Origin: Clostridiales bacterium
GTDB lineage: Bacteria > Bacillota > Sulfobacillia > CADDZV01
Assembly: GCA_902812875.1 (NCBI GenBank)
Contig: CADDZV010000014.1
Coordinates: 1 to 32,137, forward strand
DNA: 32,137 nucleotides
Direction: 5' to 3'
Part shown: piece by piece, positions 1 to 8,741 of the stretch
Numbering within the stretch: position 1 is the first letter of the stretch
How the letters are laid out: each line of letters starts with the position of its first letter
Translations under genes and position numbers: made by a program
Notes under the pieces: model-generated
What the model saw: the letters and a program-made list of their open reading frames with translations, nothing else
Told to the model about the DNA's origin: nothing
Databases searched by the model: none

Positions 1-383
1 TCTTCGGCCACCACGCGGATGCCTTCTTCCCGCAAGGCCGCCCGGACCGCCGCCACGTTGGCGGCCCCGATGTCGGGCAAATCGACCCCGGCCAAAAGGT
101 GCGCCCCACCGACCAGTTTGGCCACCAGCCGGCGGCGGTCGCTGCCGCGGCGGGTAAGCTCCGTGACCGCCCAGCGTACGGCGGCCGGTGCCGACCTGGC
201 GGGAGTATCGTCAGAAGCGTTGTCATCATGCGGCAGGACAACGTGGGCAACCGCGGCGAGTCCCATGTCGTGATCAAATATGAAAACGGCCACACATGAC
301 CCAAGACCCAGCACTGCTACCGGCTGTTCCGTCACTACGGCCTGCCCGAGCCCAACGGTCATAGCTACGGAAATGGCGCTCAT
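1..383 (-). CDS. cheD: Chemoreceptor glutamine deamidase CheD (C-terminus cut by window edge)
   Basis: CheD deamidates glutamines on methyl-accepting chemoreceptors and, in Gram-positive systems, binds CheC. About 127 residues are visible; the 3' end lies beyond base 1. Family signatures are GLGSCVAVFIFD with the catalytic Cys at residue 30, AHVVLP with the His at 47, KLVGGAH, and DIGAANVAAVRAAL. The ATG at 383 overlaps the cheC stop as ATGA, so the two genes are translationally coupled. Oddity: in the known Cys-His-Thr triad the Thr lies six residues before the Cys. Here that position is Val24 (VAVLGLGSC), so deamidase activity may be weak or lost. Identity is secure from the motifs and the operon; the activity statement is inference. 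Confidence 0.93.
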   Translation of the reverse strand, partial: MSAISVAMTVGLGQAVVTEQPVAVLGLGSCVAVFIFDHDMGLAAVAHVVLPHDDNASDDTPARSAPAAVRWAVTELTRRGSDRRRLVAKLVGGAHLLAGVDLPDIGAANVAAVRAALREEGIRVVAE

Positions 384-1000
384 GATTTTTTGTTCACCAG
401 TCCCTGCACCAGCGTCTCCAAACCTTCCACCGTCGGCAGGATAAAGCAGTCGCCCACGATGCCCCAGCCCTCGCCTTCAAACACGGTGCGGATCAGGACG
501 ACCTGTTCGGCATGCTGGGCAACCGGCACAAGCACCGATTCGAGGAGCGCCCCCGCCATGTCAGCCCGCACTGTCGGGCTGGACGGCAAAACCCGCAGAC
601 CCGCCGCATCCGCTAGGCCGTTCAGGATGCTGCTCCCGGTGATGTTGGCCAGCTCGGCCAGGGCCGACGTCTCAAGCGTGCCCAAGGTGATGGTCGTCTT
701 CGGGGGCTGGCCCAAAAGCCTGTCCACTAGGTCGAAACCGACCGGCATTGGAAACATGAACATGAGGTGTCCAGCCATGTCCCCGGTAATCCCGAGGTAG
801 GCCGCCACCACCGGCACCCCCGCCCCGCCCACCGATGGCGTGATCTCGTCGATGCCCACCATGGCCACGTCCGGAACGGCCACCCGGACAGGGCTTTGAA
901 CCATGGCCGACAAGGCACGGCCAGCCTTCTCAAGGCTTTGGCTGATCGCCGGCAGAAGGATCTCCCTTTGCCTCTGTGCGAATCCTACCACACTATCCAA
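380..1000 (-). CDS. cheC: CheY-P phosphatase CheC-like protein
   Basis: CheC-family proteins dephosphorylate CheY-P and bind CheD. The C-terminal half carries the second CheC active-site motif (SALAELANITGSSILNGLAD) with the expected Glu and Asn three residues apart, followed by a typical CheC sheet region. The N-terminal half keeps the VxVPDV strand, but its helix reads EILLPAISQSLEKAG instead of the usual EIGNIGAGN form, so the first phosphatase site appears lost. A longer frame reaches 1084 but would overlap cheA by about 90 bases. The TTG at 1000, with a GGAG four bases upstream, or the GTG at 991, just after the cheA stop, are better starts. Length of about 206 residues fits CheC. The stop overlaps the cheD start. 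Confidence 0.85.
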   Translation of the reverse strand: MDSVVGFAQRQREILLPAISQSLEKAGRALSAMVQSPVRVAVPDVAMVGIDEITPSVGGAGVPVVAAYLGITGDMAGHLMFMFPMPVGFDLVDRLLGQPPKTTITLGTLETSALAELANITGSSILNGLADAAGLRVLPSSPTVRADMAGALLESVLVPVAQHAEQVVLIRTVFEGEGWGIVGDCFILPTVEGLETLVQGLVNKKS

Positions 1001-3089
1001 CGCTCTCCGCCACCCTCCGTCCCGCCTGTCTCGAAAGCACCTGGGCAAGATGGGCGATGTCCACGATGAGAGCGATGGTGCCATCGCCCAAGATGGTCGC
1101 TCCGGAAAGGCCCGGAATCTCGCCGAGGTACTGCCCCAGGCTTTTTATTACTACCTCCTGTTCACCGAGAAGCCGGTCCACTGCCAGTCCCACGAGATGG
1201 TTGCCGACCTGGCAGAGCACGATATAATCCCCGGCCAGACCACCACCCCCGAAACCAACGGCCTCGGCGAGGGTCCATACCGGCACGACCTTGCCCCGCA
1301 CGACCATCGCCGGCCGCCCCATGATGGTGTGAAGCTCTTTGGCGTTCACCTGCCGGATCTCCGTGATGGCCGCAATCGGCAAGGCCCACAGCTGCCCCGC
1401 GGCTGCCACCAAAAGCCCACGCAGCGTTGCCAGGCTAAGAGGCAGACGGATGATGCAGGCCGTCCCGCCGCCAAGCTCGGTCTCCACCGTGATGCTGCCG
1501 TTGATGCGCTCGATGTTACGGCGCACCACATCCATGCCTACGCCGCGCCCGGAAACCTCGGTGATCCGCTCCGCCGTGGACAACCCGGGGAGGAAGATGA
1601 GGTCCAATACTTCCTGCTCCCCCAGCAAGGCCGCCTGCCCCTCGCTGATAAGACCCTTGGCCACCGCTGACCGGCGGACCCGCTCGAGATCGATCCCCTG
1701 GCCGTCATCGGCCACGGTGATCACGATGTGACTCTCCTGGTGCTCTGCCCGCAGAAGCACCCGGCCCACGGGCTCTTTTCCTTGTGCTATCCGCACATCC
1801 GGCGGCTCAATGCCGTGGTCCACCGCGTTGCGGATCAGGTGGATGAGGGGATCGCCGATGACCTCGATCACCGAGCGGTCGATTTCGGTGTCCTGACCGT
1901 CAATGATGAGCTCAACCTCCTTGCCGCTCTTGACGGCCAGGTCACGCACCATGCGGGGAAACTTCTTGAAAAGAATGTCAATGGGCATCATGCGGGCCCG
2001 CATGATTTTCTCCTGCAGGGTCTGCGTGGTTCTGGCCATGTGGGCGACGATCTCGTTCAGCCCGGCCGCAAGCTCGTCGTGCTCGCCCGTCTGCATGAGC
2101 GTCGCCGTGCTTTGCCCGAGCCGGTTGCGGTCAATCACCAGCTCGCCCACCAGGTTCATGATCTCGTCCAGAATCCCGGTATCGACACGGATGGTGTGAC
2201 CGAGCTCGGCCGTGCGGCTCTGCTCGGCAACCGGGCGGGCGGCGGTTTCACCGCCGGACTGCTCCCTCGCCTTTTCGGCCGTTTCGTCCTCCTCGTGCAC
2301 CGCAGCCAGCGTATCGTCCGTCCCACCCGCCGGCCTCACCTCTACCCGCTCCACCTCCGGCGTGGACGCGGCCGCCGCCTTGATATCCTCTGGCCGGGCA
2401 TTGGTACGCACGATAGCCCAGAACCGTCCCCCGACTTCCTCACGGTCGATCTCTTCGGAAGTGGGGTCTGAACGTACGACATCCCCGAGGCCCTCCAGCA
2501 TGAGCATGAGCTGCAACGCCCGCACGGCCGGCATCACGGCATCGGGTGCAAACGTCGCCTCCACTTCCCAGAGTCTTCCACCCTCGCCACCCTGGTCGGC
2601 CGCGCTGCCGGCGTTGTCCGCGCCGGGCCTCGTATTTGAGGGGCGGTAACTGGCCGGGGAAGCCACGTCCGGCTCGCCGGCGACCCGTTGCAGGGCCGCC
2701 ATGAGGTCAGCCGGGATTGATCCCGGATCGTCCACAAGCTCCTCCCCGGCTTCCACTGCCTCCCGCATACCCCGCGTGATGCCCCGCAAGGTGTCGACGC
2801 CCCACAGAAGTACCGTGACATCTTCTTTCCCAAGCGCGATCCGGCCGGCGCGGACACCGTCGAGCACGTCTTCCATAAGGTGGCACAACTCGGCCATGGA
2901 GGTGAGCCCGACCGTGCCGGCGGAACCCTTGATCGTGTGTGCCGCCCGGAAAAGGCGGGCTACCGTCTCCTCGTCGGAGCGGTCATCTTCCAGTGCCAAA
3001 AGCCCCTGGTCCAGCTCCTCGAGTTTTTCCTCGGTTTCGTCGAGAAAAAGCCCCAGTTCCTCAGGTGTCACGTCAAGCCCCATGGCCAC
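993..3089 (-). CDS. cheA: Chemotaxis histidine kinase CheA
   Basis: CheA is the receptor-coupled cytoplasmic kinase that phosphorylates CheY (and CheB). The 698 residues show the full domain order. P1 (Hpt) carries the phospho-accepting His51 in RAAHTIKGSAG. A P2-like response-regulator-binding region follows at about 170-255. P3 dimerisation begins at about 298 (HTIRVDTGILDEIMNLVGEL). P4 ATPase shows the N box (HLIRNAVDHGIE), G1 (VADDGQGID) and G2 (SGRGVGMDVV). A CheW-like P5 starts near TLRGLLVAAAGQLWALPI. An Ala/Glu-rich linker separates P2 from P3. The GTG at 3089 has AGGGGG five bases upstream; the ATG at 3083 is an alternative. It lies 26 bases after cheW and its stop overlaps the cheC start region. 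Confidence 0.97.
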   Translation of the reverse strand: MAMGLDVTPEELGLFLDETEEKLEELDQGLLALEDDRSDEETVARLFRAAHTIKGSAGTVGLTSMAELCHLMEDVLDGVRAGRIALGKEDVTVLLWGVDTLRGITRGMREAVEAGEELVDDPGSIPADLMAALQRVAGEPDVASPASYRPSNTRPGADNAGSAADQGGEGGRLWEVEATFAPDAVMPAVRALQLMLMLEGLGDVVRSDPTSEEIDREEVGGRFWAIVRTNARPEDIKAAAASTPEVERVEVRPAGGTDDTLAAVHEEDETAEKAREQSGGETAARPVAEQSRTAELGHTIRVDTGILDEIMNLVGELVIDRNRLGQSTATLMQTGEHDELAAGLNEIVAHMARTTQTLQEKIMRARMMPIDILFKKFPRMVRDLAVKSGKEVELIIDGQDTEIDRSVIEVIGDPLIHLIRNAVDHGIEPPDVRIAQGKEPVGRVLLRAEHQESHIVITVADDGQGIDLERVRRSAVAKGLISEGQAALLGEQEVLDLIFLPGLSTAERITEVSGRGVGMDVVRRNIERINGSITVETELGGGTACIIRLPLSLATLRGLLVAAAGQLWALPIAAITEIRQVNAKELHTIMGRPAMVVRGKVVPVWTLAEAVGFGGGGLAGDYIVLCQVGNHLVGLAVDRLLGEQEVVIKSLGQYLGEIPGLSGATILGDGTIALIVDIAHLAQVLSRQAGRRVAESVG

Positions 3090-3115
3090 CCCGGCCCCCT
3101 ACGGTCGTCGAATCG

Positions 3116-3586
3116 CTAAAACAGAAGGATCTTGCGGACATCCAAAAGCAGAATCAACCTGTCCCCGTCCCGGGCTACTCCCAGGACAAACTCGTTGTCC
3201 TGGGTGCGCACAAGGCTCGAAGGCGGTTCGATCTGTCCCGCCTCCAGGCTCTGGACCTCGGTCACCTGGTCCACCATCAGCCCGACCTGGCCTTTCTCGT
3301 GCTCAACTACAAGGATGCGGCCGCGGGTGCCCGGCGCCGCCTCGGGCTGTCCCATCCGCCGCCCGAGGTCGACGACCGGAATGACGTTGCCGCGGAGGTT
3401 GATGACGCCCTCCACCCAGCCGGACGTGCCCGGCACCCGCGTGATGGGAGACATGGGGATGATGCTCTGGACCGCCGCGACGTTGACGCCGTATGTCTCC
3501 GGGCCCACGGTCAGAATGACGTACTTGCCAGCCAGTTCCGCCGGTCCGGTAGCAGTCTTGTCAGTTTCGTAATGTGCTAGTGCCAA
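3116..3586 (-). CDS. cheW: Chemotaxis coupling protein CheW
   Basis: CheW links chemoreceptor tips to CheA in the signalling array. The 156-residue protein is a single CheW domain: KYVILTVGPETYGVNVAAVQSI at the front (two barrel strands and the connecting segment), then VEGVINLRGNVIPVVDL, the family's most conserved stretch, and a terminal strand LLLDVRKIL. The frame opens with a TTG at 3586 (coding MALAHYE) preceded by a G-rich Shine-Dalgarno; no ATG or GTG lies before the domain. It sits between mcp (29-base gap) and cheA (26-base gap), so it is almost certainly co-transcribed with them. Confidence 0.96.
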   Translation of the reverse strand: MALAHYETDKTATGPAELAGKYVILTVGPETYGVNVAAVQSIIPMSPITRVPGTSGWVEGVINLRGNVIPVVDLGRRMGQPEAAPGTRGRILVVEHEKGQVGLMVDQVTEVQSLEAGQIEPPSSLVRTQDNEFVLGVARDGDRLILLLDVRKILLF

Positions 3587-3615
3587 CGACCTCGCCCCCC
3601 TGCGTCCGGGACCGT

Positions 3616-5493
3616 TTATACGCGGAATCTCTGTACGGATTTGTCGAGATCGGTGGCCAGCTGGGCCAGGGTTTCGGCCGCGGCCGCGATTTCCTCGGAC
3701 ACCGCCGCCACACTCTGGACACGCTCATGCAACCGGTCAGCGGAGGCAAGGTAGCTCTCCGCGAAGGAGGCGACATCGCCGACGCTGGCCGAGGCCTGCT
3801 GCATGGCCTGTTGAATCTGAGCGCTGGCCGTACTTTGGGCCGTGGCTACGGTCTTAACGTTGTCCATGGCTTCGGCCACCTGCTTGGAGCTCGCGGCCAG
3901 CTCCTCGGCCGCCGCCGAGATGCCCTGGATCTGGTCGTTGGCAGCGTTCACGGCCTGCATGATCGCCTGCAAAGCCTCGCCAGCCTTGGCCGCCACCTGC
4001 ACGCCTCCTTGCACCTGCTGCATGGTGGCAGACATCGACTGCACGGATTCGGCCGTGTTCTTCTGGATCGCCCCGATGAGGGCGGCAATCTCTTTCGTGG
4101 CTTTGCTTGCCCGCTCGGCCAGCTTCCGCACCTCGTCGGCGACCACCGCAAACCCCCGCCCGTGCTCGCCGGCCCTGGCGGCCTCGATGGCCGCGTTGAG
4201 GGCCAAAAGGTTCGTCTGGTCCGCAATCTCGCTGATCATCTGCACGATGGCGCCGATCTGTCCAGACTGCTCGCCGAGCTCTTCCACCCGCTTGCCAAAG
4301 CCTGATACGGCTTCGTGAATGGCCTGCATGCCTTGGACGACGTCCTCGACCGCCTTCTGCCCGTGTTCGCCGGCCTGGGCCATCTGGTTGGCCCCCGCCG
4401 CCAGACCCTGGGCACTGGCCGCCACCTGCTCGATGGCCTCGATGATCTCCCCCAGCAGGCGGGCGGTGTCTTCCACGGCGGCCGCCTGCTCGGCGGCCCC
4501 GCTGGCCACCGTCTTCACCATGTCCTGGACCTTCGCGATGACACCGCTCACTTCGGCCAAAGCCTTGGACTGCTCGGTCGCCCCTTGCGACACACCCTGC
4601 ACCACGTCGCTGATCTCCTGCATGCTTTGGGCACTCTGCGTTACCGCCGCCGTGAGTTCCTCGCTGGACGAGGCCAGGTGCTGGCTCATTTCCTGCAGCT
4701 GTTTGATCAGGCTGCGCACAGAGGCAGCCATTTCAGTAAACGAACGTTGCAGTATGCCGCTTTCGTCCTTGCTCGCCTGCCGCTGCACGGCCCCTTCGCC
4801 GGAAAAGTCGCCCTCGGCCAGACGCGCCGACCAAGCCGCGATCCCCACAATCGGGGCGACGATGCGACGGCCGAAGACCATGCTGAGAAGGAGCGCCAGT
4901 ACGATCCCTGCGGCGAGAACGCCGCCAACGAGCAGGGCCGTGTTCTTCACACTCCCAACCACGGCCTGGCTGGATGCCGAGGCTGACTGTTCCGCCGCGT
5001 CCCCGAGGTTCCCGAGGGCAGTCACCAGCCGCTGGTAGGTGTCCTGCTCGGTGCCGCCGGCAATGACCTGGGCACGGACAGCAGGATCGGCAATCGCAAG
5101 GGCATCATTCTGGGCGCCTGTGTACGAATTCCAGACCTGGGCGACGAGCGCATAGGCAGCCTGCAGAGCCGGATCGTCCACCAGCTTGCCGATGGCATCG
5201 AGCCGCTCTTTAACGGCATCATTGGCAGTCGAAAGCTGGTTGCGGAGGCCGGCGGCTTCCGTGGGAGTTAATGCCACCTGCATAGCGAGGTTCTGGCTGC
5301 GGGCCACTTGCTGTTGCAGGTCCGCCACGGCAACGACTATTTCCAAGTCAACCTTTCCCATATGGTCGACCTGGGAAGCAAGCCCCCGCAGCCCGAAGAT
5401 GGCCACTACGCTGGCAGCCGCGGCAAACACGATCGCGATGGCAGAGACCAACATGAGCTTGTATGTTATCTTGAGGTTGTAAAACCAGGACAA
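3616..5493 (-). CDS. Methyl-accepting chemotaxis protein
   Basis: Membrane chemoreceptor feeding the CheW-CheA complex encoded just downstream. With the TTG at 5493 it has 625 residues and begins [13 protein letters not shown], the usual pattern before TM1 of four-helix-bundle receptors. TM1 is about 13-35, an extracytoplasmic helical sensor domain of about 150 residues follows, TM2 is about 187-208 ([20 protein letters not shown]), then HAMP and a long coiled-coil signalling domain. The hairpin tip reads [20 protein letters not shown], the conserved CheA/CheW contact. The frame is open back to 5571, but that extension overlaps the SigD-like promoter. GGAGG lies 13 bases before the TTG, slightly long. 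The ligand cannot be read from the sequence; no C-terminal CheR-tethering pentapeptide is present. Confidence 0.94.
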   Translation of the reverse strand: MSWFYNLKITYKLMLVSAIAIVFAAAASVVAIFGLRGLASQVDHMGKVDLEIVVAVADLQQQVARSQNLAMQVALTPTEAAGLRNQLSTANDAVKERLDAIGKLVDDPALQAAYALVAQVWNSYTGAQNDALAIADPAVRAQVIAGGTEQDTYQRLVTALGNLGDAAEQSASASSQAVVGSVKNTALLVGGVLAAGIVLALLLSMVFGRRIVAPIVGIAAWSARLAEGDFSGEGAVQRQASKDESGILQRSFTEMAASVRSLIKQLQEMSQHLASSSEELTAAVTQSAQSMQEISDVVQGVSQGATEQSKALAEVSGVIAKVQDMVKTVASGAAEQAAAVEDTARLLGEIIEAIEQVAASAQGLAAGANQMAQAGEHGQKAVEDVVQGMQAIHEAVSGFGKRVEELGEQSGQIGAIVQMISEIADQTNLLALNAAIEAARAGEHGRGFAVVADEVRKLAERASKATKEIAALIGAIQKNTAESVQSMSATMQQVQGGVQVAAKAGEALQAIMQAVNAANDQIQGISAAAEELAASSKQVAEAMDNVKTVATAQSTASAQIQQAMQQASASVGDVASFAESYLASADRLHERVQSVAAVSEEIAAAAETLAQLATDLDKSVQRFRV

Positions 5494-5549
5494 GATGCAC
5501 CACCCGCCTCCCCATTTTGTGCGAAACCAATAAGACAACCCAGACAAGT

Positions 5550-5575
5550 TCATCGGCACAGACCAGGGCAAGTTA
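5550..5575 (-). promoter_or_regulatory. SigD (FliA)-like promoter for mcp-cheWACD
   Basis: Read on the minus strand, TAAC (5572-5575), a 14-base spacer and GCCGATGA (5550-5557) match the flagellar sigma consensus TAAA-N15-GCCGATAA at 3 of 4 and 7 of 8 positions. It lies about 56 bases before the TTG of mcp, the expected place and the expected class of target. A similar element precedes the XRE-fliN pair (9792-9818), which strengthens both calls. Confidence 0.6.
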
Positions 5576-5612
5576 CAGACGCCCGTGTGCCGGTGGTCGA
5601 AGGGGGATGGAC

Positions 5613-6311
5613 ATGCCCGGCGATGACATCGTCATACAACTGCAGGCTTTTCCGGCGTTTGCAGCCTTGGCCCGGCCGCACCTGGAACAACTCGCTGCCA
5701 TCGCCCGCGAGCGCAGCTACCGGCCGGATATGTTCGTACTGGTGGAAGGTGAGCCAGTCGAGGCCGTGTATTTCATCCGTAGCGGTTTCGTAAAGGCCAC
5801 CCGCACGGGTGCCGACGGCCGGGAGCAGATCGTCAGCGTGCTAGGGCCCGGCGATTTTTTCCCGCACGTGGGCTTTCTCGATGCCGGGCCGGCCCCGGGC
5901 ACGGTGCACACGCTGAGCCCCTTGGTGGTGGCGGTGCTGCACCGGGTAGATTTTGTCCGTCTTCTGCGTGAGAACGGCGAGGTCGCCCTGTCCATCATCA
6001 GCGTGCTGGAAAAACGCATCCGTCTTCTGCAGAACCAGCTGGTGGCCATGGGCATAAAAAGTGTCCCCGCACGGCTGGCGGGACTCATCCTGGAAATGGC
6101 AGCACCGGGCGCCGGCGACAAAAGCCAGCGCCCGGTGGTAAACGTACACCTCTCGCGGCAGGAACTCGCGGCCATGATCGGCACCACGCGCGAAACCGTC
6201 AGCCGCACACTGAGCGATTTCCGCCGCGCCGGCATGATCGACTTCCAGCCGGATGGCAGCATCGTGATTGTCGATGCCGCTACCCTGAAGAACTTGGCCG
6301 GGGGTCCGTGA
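5613..6311 (+). CDS. Crp/Fnr-family transcriptional regulator
   Basis: Homodimeric DNA-binding regulator with an N-terminal cyclic-nucleotide-binding-like beta barrel and a C-terminal Crp-type helix-turn-helix. The barrel shows the conserved [17 protein letters not shown] and [15 protein letters not shown] stretches. The long dimer helix is [19 protein letters not shown], and the recognition region is [20 protein letters not shown]. The protein has no cysteine, so it cannot carry an Fnr-type Fe-S cluster. A haem-based NO sensor of the DNR/NnrR kind, or a metabolite sensor, fits better. The ATG at 5613 has AGGGGG six bases upstream; the ATG at 5607 is too close to that site. The adjacent, convergent gene is NO reductase, whose upstream palindrome is a plausible binding site. 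That link is inference. Confidence 0.93.
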   Translation: MPGDDIVIQLQAFPAFAALARPHLEQLAAIARERSYRPDMFVLVEGEPVEAVYFIRSGFVKATRTGADGREQIVSVLGPGDFFPHVGFLDAGPAPGTVHTLSPLVVAVLHRVDFVRLLRENGEVALSIISVLEKRIRLLQNQLVAMGIKSVPARLAGLILEMAAPGAGDKSQRPVVNVHLSRQELAAMIGTTRETVSRTLSDFRRAGMIDFQPDGSIVIVDAATLKNLAGGP

Positions 6312-8598
6312 CCCCACGCAGGTGCAAGACCCCCCACCAAACCGCTGCCGCCAGCGGCACCACACCAACGGCGATGAACACCGAATCCGGTATGATCCGC
6401 AGCCACAGCAAAAGATGCACGAGCGGCCGCTGATAGAAGGCCAAGGTGCGGGCAGACCAGAAGCCGGTGGTGTACGCCTCCTGTACCTGCAGGATACCCA
6501 CCGGCAGCAAGGTAACCAGGATCATACCCAGAAGCCCGAGGTTCATGCCCCAGAAGGCGATGTTAAACCATTTTTCTTTCCAGGCCGCGGGTTCCACGAT
6601 GTTACGCAGACTGTAGAGCATGAGGGCTACACCCAGGAAGGCGTACACACCGACCATCGCGCCATGACCGTGGGCAGCCGTCAGGAAAGAGCCGTGTTCA
6701 AAGTAATTCACGGCCGGCAAGTTGATGAGAAACCCGAGCACCCCGGCCCCGAGCAGGTTCCACACACCGCTCGCGGCCAAGAAGCGGAACGAAGCGCCAT
6801 ACGGGAAATGTCCGCCGCCTTCGGTCACGGTCCGATATTGCCGGTAGGCTTCCCATACCAGAAGCGTAAGCGGCACTACCTCCAGGGCAGAAAACACAGC
6901 CCCGAGGCCAATCCAGAACTCTGGCGATCCGTTCCAGTAGTAGTGATGCCCGGTGCCAATCACGCCGCTGCCTAAAAGGATAATCAACTGGAAATAGAGC
7001 GCCCGTAGCGTCGACGCTGTTGTCACGAGCCCCAGGCTTACCATCAGGTAGCCCATTACTACCACCGCGAACACCTCGAACATGCCTTCGACCCACAGAT
7101 GGATGACCCACCACCGCCAGTAGTCGGCATAGGTGATGTTCACCGCGGGGGTGATCAGGAACGCCGCGGCGTAAAACGCGGGAATGGCTACCGCACTGTA
7201 GAACAAAAGGTGCACAAGCCCGCCACGGTCGTTTTCACGTGCAAAAGCCAGCCGGAGGGCTCTGTACATGAGGAACAGCCAGATGCCGAGCCCCACCGCC
7301 AAAAGCACCTGCCATACCCGTCCGAGCTCGAGGTATTCCCATCCTTGTTGCCCCAAAAGCCACCACAGTTTGCCGAGATATCCCTTGGTGCCAAGCCATT
7401 CGCCCGCCAGGCTGCCGCCTACCACTACGACCAGTGCCCAAAACAGGATATCCACCAGAAGCCCCTGCTTGCGCGGTTCCTGACCGCTGGCCGCTGGTGA
7501 AATGTACAGTCCGGTAGCAAGCCAGGCAGTGGCAATCCAGAAGATCGCCAGCTGCAGGTGCCAGGTACGGGCAATATTGAACGGCAAAATGCGGCCGATG
7601 TCGAACCCGTAAAAATCGCTCCCGGTGACGTAATAGTGCGACAGGAGGCCGCCCAGCAATACCTGGGCCAAAAACAGGGCCGCGACCACGGCAAAATACT
7701 TGGCGGTTTTCTTTTGGCTTGGGGTGAGCGGCACCGTTTCGACCTCCGCCACCGGGAATCGGCTTTGATCGTCGTAGGCGGGTTCCATATCCGGCCGGAA
7801 CCGGAGATAAAGGTAGTAGATGAGACCCAGCATCAGCACCAGCAAAGCCACACTCGCCGCGCTCCACCACACGCTGGCAAAGGTCATCGTATTCCCGGCC
7901 GCCGGGTCATACGGCCAGTTGTTCGTATACGAATGCGTCAGGCCAGGACGGTCAGCCGCCGACAGCCACGCAGTCCAGAAGAAAAAGTCGCTCATCTGGA
8001 CAACCTCGGACTCGTCCGCTGCCACCCATGGCGTACCGGCCGGCGGGCGCCGGTCCGGCACACTGCCCGGCTCGAGGCCCTGCTGTTCGGCGCCGGCCGC
8101 AAACCGGTCATGGTAGTAGTTACGCACCTGCGTGAGGGCGTAAACCTCTGCGGCGCTCAGGGTGAGCACCCCGGTGCTGGCGTCGTAACGGTCGGTCTTG
8201 AGGTCCTCGATCACCTGGGCGGCCACCCCGGCCTGACGCGTGGGGTCCACGCTGGTGTAAGGCTGACCGAATTGCTGCCGCGCGTAGTAATCGCGCATGG
8301 CATCGGTGACCACGTGCAGGGTGGTAGCCGTGAAATCGTCGCCGAGATAGGCACCGTCACCAAGTGTGGAGCCCCAGTCCATCAAACCGTATTGCTGGTA
8401 CACCGCCTGGCCGCCGCGGATCGTTGCGGCCGTGGCCAGCACGGCACCGTCGGGTGCACGAATCTCCTGCGGCACCGGTGCCACGCCGCGGAACACGCCA
8501 ACACCGCCCGCAACGAGCACCGTGAAGCTCAAGAGCACCGTCAGTAGAAGGGCATGCCGCCATAGGTCGCGCCTGGTGCCCTCGGTCTTGGTCGACAC
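6280..8598 (-). CDS. norZ: Quinol-dependent nitric oxide reductase (qNOR)
   Basis: Single-subunit membrane haem-copper-superfamily enzyme reducing 2 NO to N2O with electrons from quinol. The 772 residues comprise an N-terminal TM, a large extracytoplasmic cytochrome-c-like domain without haem c (about 40-215; no CxxCH), then about 12 TM helices. Haem/FeB features are ARTWHLQLAIFW, HLWVEGMFEVF with the active-site Glu, IGTGHHYYW, and HGSFLTAAHGHGAMVG with the haem-ligand His residues. Length matches the NorZ class rather than NorB. The GTG at 8598 (MSTKTEG) has AGGGG eight bases upstream; an ATG at 8661 is in frame but has no ribosome site and lies inside the inverted repeat. The 3' end overlaps the convergent Crp-family gene by 32 bases. 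Likely roles are NO detoxification or denitrification. Confidence 0.95.
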   Translation of the reverse strand: MSTKTEGTRRDLWRHALLLTVLLSFTVLVAGGVGVFRGVAPVPQEIRAPDGAVLATAATIRGGQAVYQQYGLMDWGSTLGDGAYLGDDFTATTLHVVTDAMRDYYARQQFGQPYTSVDPTRQAGVAAQVIEDLKTDRYDASTGVLTLSAAEVYALTQVRNYYHDRFAAGAEQQGLEPGSVPDRRPPAGTPWVAADESEVVQMSDFFFWTAWLSAADRPGLTHSYTNNWPYDPAAGNTMTFASVWWSAASVALLVLMLGLIYYLYLRFRPDMEPAYDDQSRFPVAEVETVPLTPSQKKTAKYFAVVAALFLAQVLLGGLLSHYYVTGSDFYGFDIGRILPFNIARTWHLQLAIFWIATAWLATGLYISPAASGQEPRKQGLLVDILFWALVVVVGGSLAGEWLGTKGYLGKLWWLLGQQGWEYLELGRVWQVLLAVGLGIWLFLMYRALRLAFARENDRGGLVHLLFYSAVAIPAFYAAAFLITPAVNITYADYWRWWVIHLWVEGMFEVFAVVVMGYLMVSLGLVTTASTLRALYFQLIILLGSGVIGTGHHYYWNGSPEFWIGLGAVFSALEVVPLTLLVWEAYRQYRTVTEGGGHFPYGASFRFLAASGVWNLLGAGVLGFLINLPAVNYFEHGSFLTAAHGHGAMVGVYAFLGVALMLYSLRNIVEPAAWKEKWFNIAFWGMNLGLLGMILVTLLPVGILQVQEAYTTGFWSARTLAFYQRPLVHLLLWLRIIPDSVFIAVGVVPLAAAVWWGVLHLRGVTDPRPSSSG

Positions 8599-8612
8599 GT
8601 GACATCCCCTGC

Positions 8613-8674
8613 CTTTGGGTTTTTCTCCGCCCAGCACAATGGGACGGTAGATCAAATTCATGAAAAACCCAAAG
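8613..8674 (-). repeat. 13-bp perfect inverted repeat upstream of norZ
   Basis: CTTTGGGTTTTTC (8613-8625) is the exact reverse complement of GAAAAACCCAAAG (8662-8674), with 36 bases between. On the norZ strand the second arm ends two bases before the AGGGG ribosome site (8606-8610). A leader hairpin here would therefore stand against the site of translation initiation. No U-run follows, so it is not a standard terminator. The loop contains a TTGATCTACC segment that recurs in the palindrome at 8710-8723. Confidence 0.7.
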
Positions 8675-8709
8675 ACGGCCGCGTGCCGTGACGAAAATCA
8701 GTAGGACAC

Positions 8710-8723
8710 GTGAGGTAGATCAC
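8710..8723. promoter_or_regulatory. Crp/Dnr-type palindrome upstream of norZ
   Basis: GTGAGGTAGATCAC is a perfect GTGA-N6-TCAC palindrome, the core of Crp-family operators (TGTGA-N6-TCACA). It lies between the end of fliN and norZ, about 112 bases before the norZ start. A Crp-family gene is the neighbour of norZ, so autonomous control of norZ by that protein is the simple reading. No good -10 element was found to fix the promoter geometry. Confidence 0.5.
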
Positions 8724-8741
8724 ATGCTCGGAAGGGGGATT

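Noticed and set aside
5613-6311. Assignment of the Crp-family protein as Fnr
   Set aside because: The protein has no cysteine at all, so it cannot hold the oxygen-sensing Fe-S cluster.
8598-8661. In-frame ATG at 8661 as the norZ start
   Set aside because: It has no ribosome site, lies within the inverted repeat, and adds a tail unlike other qNOR N-termini; the GTG at 8598 has a good AGGGG site.
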